Source: an uncultured Fluviicola sp. (GTDB lineage Bacteria; Bacteroidota; Bacteroidia; Flavobacteriales; Crocinitomicaceae). Taken from it: a DNA stretch of 64,000 nt. The DNA is taken from NCBI RefSeq assembly GCF_946478805.1, contig NZ_CAMLDC010000005.1, positions 186,001-250,000 on the forward strand, given 5' to 3'. Within the stretch, counting starts at the first letter, position 1; each line of letters starts with the position of its first letter. Of the stretch, positions 63,679-64,000 are shown piece after piece. Made by a program: the position numbers and the translations under genes. The notes below the pieces were generated by a model. That model did not search any database and was not told the origin of the DNA. It was given only the letters and a program-made list of their open reading frames with translations.

Positions 63679-64000
63679 ATGATCGGTCAAATTTGCGCAC
63701 GTATAGTTGAATTCTTTCTTAAAAAAAGACTTGTCTTTTGGGGAAGTTTCACACTTGTGCTCGCTTTTTTGCTTTTCGGCCTTTCCAGGCTAAAGATCAA
63801 TGAGGATTTGTATGCCATTTTCCCTCAAGGCAAGGAATTCAAAAAATTCAACGACATCGTTCAAAAGAACAAATTGAACAAACAGGTCGTTTTTTCTATA
63901 AAAGCCCAAGAGGATGAGGAAATTACCCTGGAGGAACTCGAATCTCTCAAAACTGATCTGGAAAAACAATTTTCCAATGAACTCAAGGATATTGAAGTAG
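63679..64000 (+). CDS. MMPL/RND family exporter (3' end outside window)
   Basis: The frame is open to the last base. The visible 107 residues show a short cytoplasmic start (MIGQICARIVEFFLKKR), one membrane helix (LVFWGSFTLVLAFLLFGLS) and the start of a large periplasmic loop (INEDLYAIFPQGKEFKKF), as in the MMPL exporters of aryl polyene and flexirubin clusters. It probably moves the finished pigment or a lipid form out of the inner membrane, together with LolA. The family call rests on the N-terminus and context. Confidence 0.75.
   Translation, partial: MIGQICARIVEFFLKKRLVFWGSFTLVLAFLLFGLSRLKINEDLYAIFPQGKEFKKFNDIVQKNKLNKQVVFSIKAQEDEEITLEELESLKTDLEKQFSNELKDIEV

Overview
The window reads as chromosome of a Bacteroidota bacterium, most likely class Flavobacteriia. 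The grounds are the -7 promoter box TAnnTTTG in front of many genes, the near absence of Shine-Dalgarno sites, the gene families present (OmpA with TSP3 repeats, BtrH/DUF4872, PPK1, Wza/Wzc) and a flexirubin pigment locus with darA, darB and a tyrosine ammonia-lyase very like that of Flavobacterium johnsoniae. A Fluviicola/Crocinitomicaceae-type host would fit, but that is an inference. No tRNA, rRNA, CRISPR, insertion sequence or phage gene was recognised.

Positions 1-24 kb hold housekeeping and envelope genes: an RDD membrane protein (cut by the window edge), rsmI, a tandem universal stress protein, a quinone oxidoreductase interrupted by a -1 frameshift, an NlpE-like lipoprotein, aspS, a beta-barrel protein, a degenerate LytS-type sensor, ppk1, an orphan peptide-type solute-binding lipoprotein, trpS, plsC, gatC, a small dihaem cytochrome, pgk and a six-gene minus-strand operon (tatA, gatA, a LysM lytic transglycosylase, two LPS-type glycosyltransferases and a UbiA-like protein).

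Positions 24.8-39.3 kb hold an OmpA/TSP3 protein, a short WecA-Wza-Wzc polysaccharide export set, recJ, an acyl-CoA carboxylase beta chain, a metzincin-like lipoprotein and the haem genes hemA-hemC-hemD.

Positions 39.4-64 kb are dominated by a flexirubin-type aryl polyene/dialkylresorcinol locus. Operon A (minus strand, from about 61.9 down to 49.55 kb) encodes an O-methyltransferase, tyrosine ammonia-lyase (4-coumarate starter), ketoreductase, ketosynthases, acyl carrier proteins, dehydratases, a thioesterase, an LpxL-like acyltransferase, a NodB deacetylase and LolA. Operon B (minus, from 48.2 down to 40.2 kb) encodes DarA and DarB (dialkylresorcinol), an unknown protein, a BtrH-type acyltransferase, an ABC-2 exporter and a second ACP-KS-CLF set. 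A plus-strand GT2-DUF2062 gene lies between the operons. A CrtI-like oxidoreductase and an MMPL exporter (cut by the window end) diverge from operon A. Together these genes could build the polyene acid, build the resorcinol, join them by an ester bond and place the pigment in the outer membrane. The BtrH-like protein beside darAB is the best candidate for the ester-forming enzyme. No 4-coumarate-activating ligase or phosphopantetheinyl transferase was found in the window.
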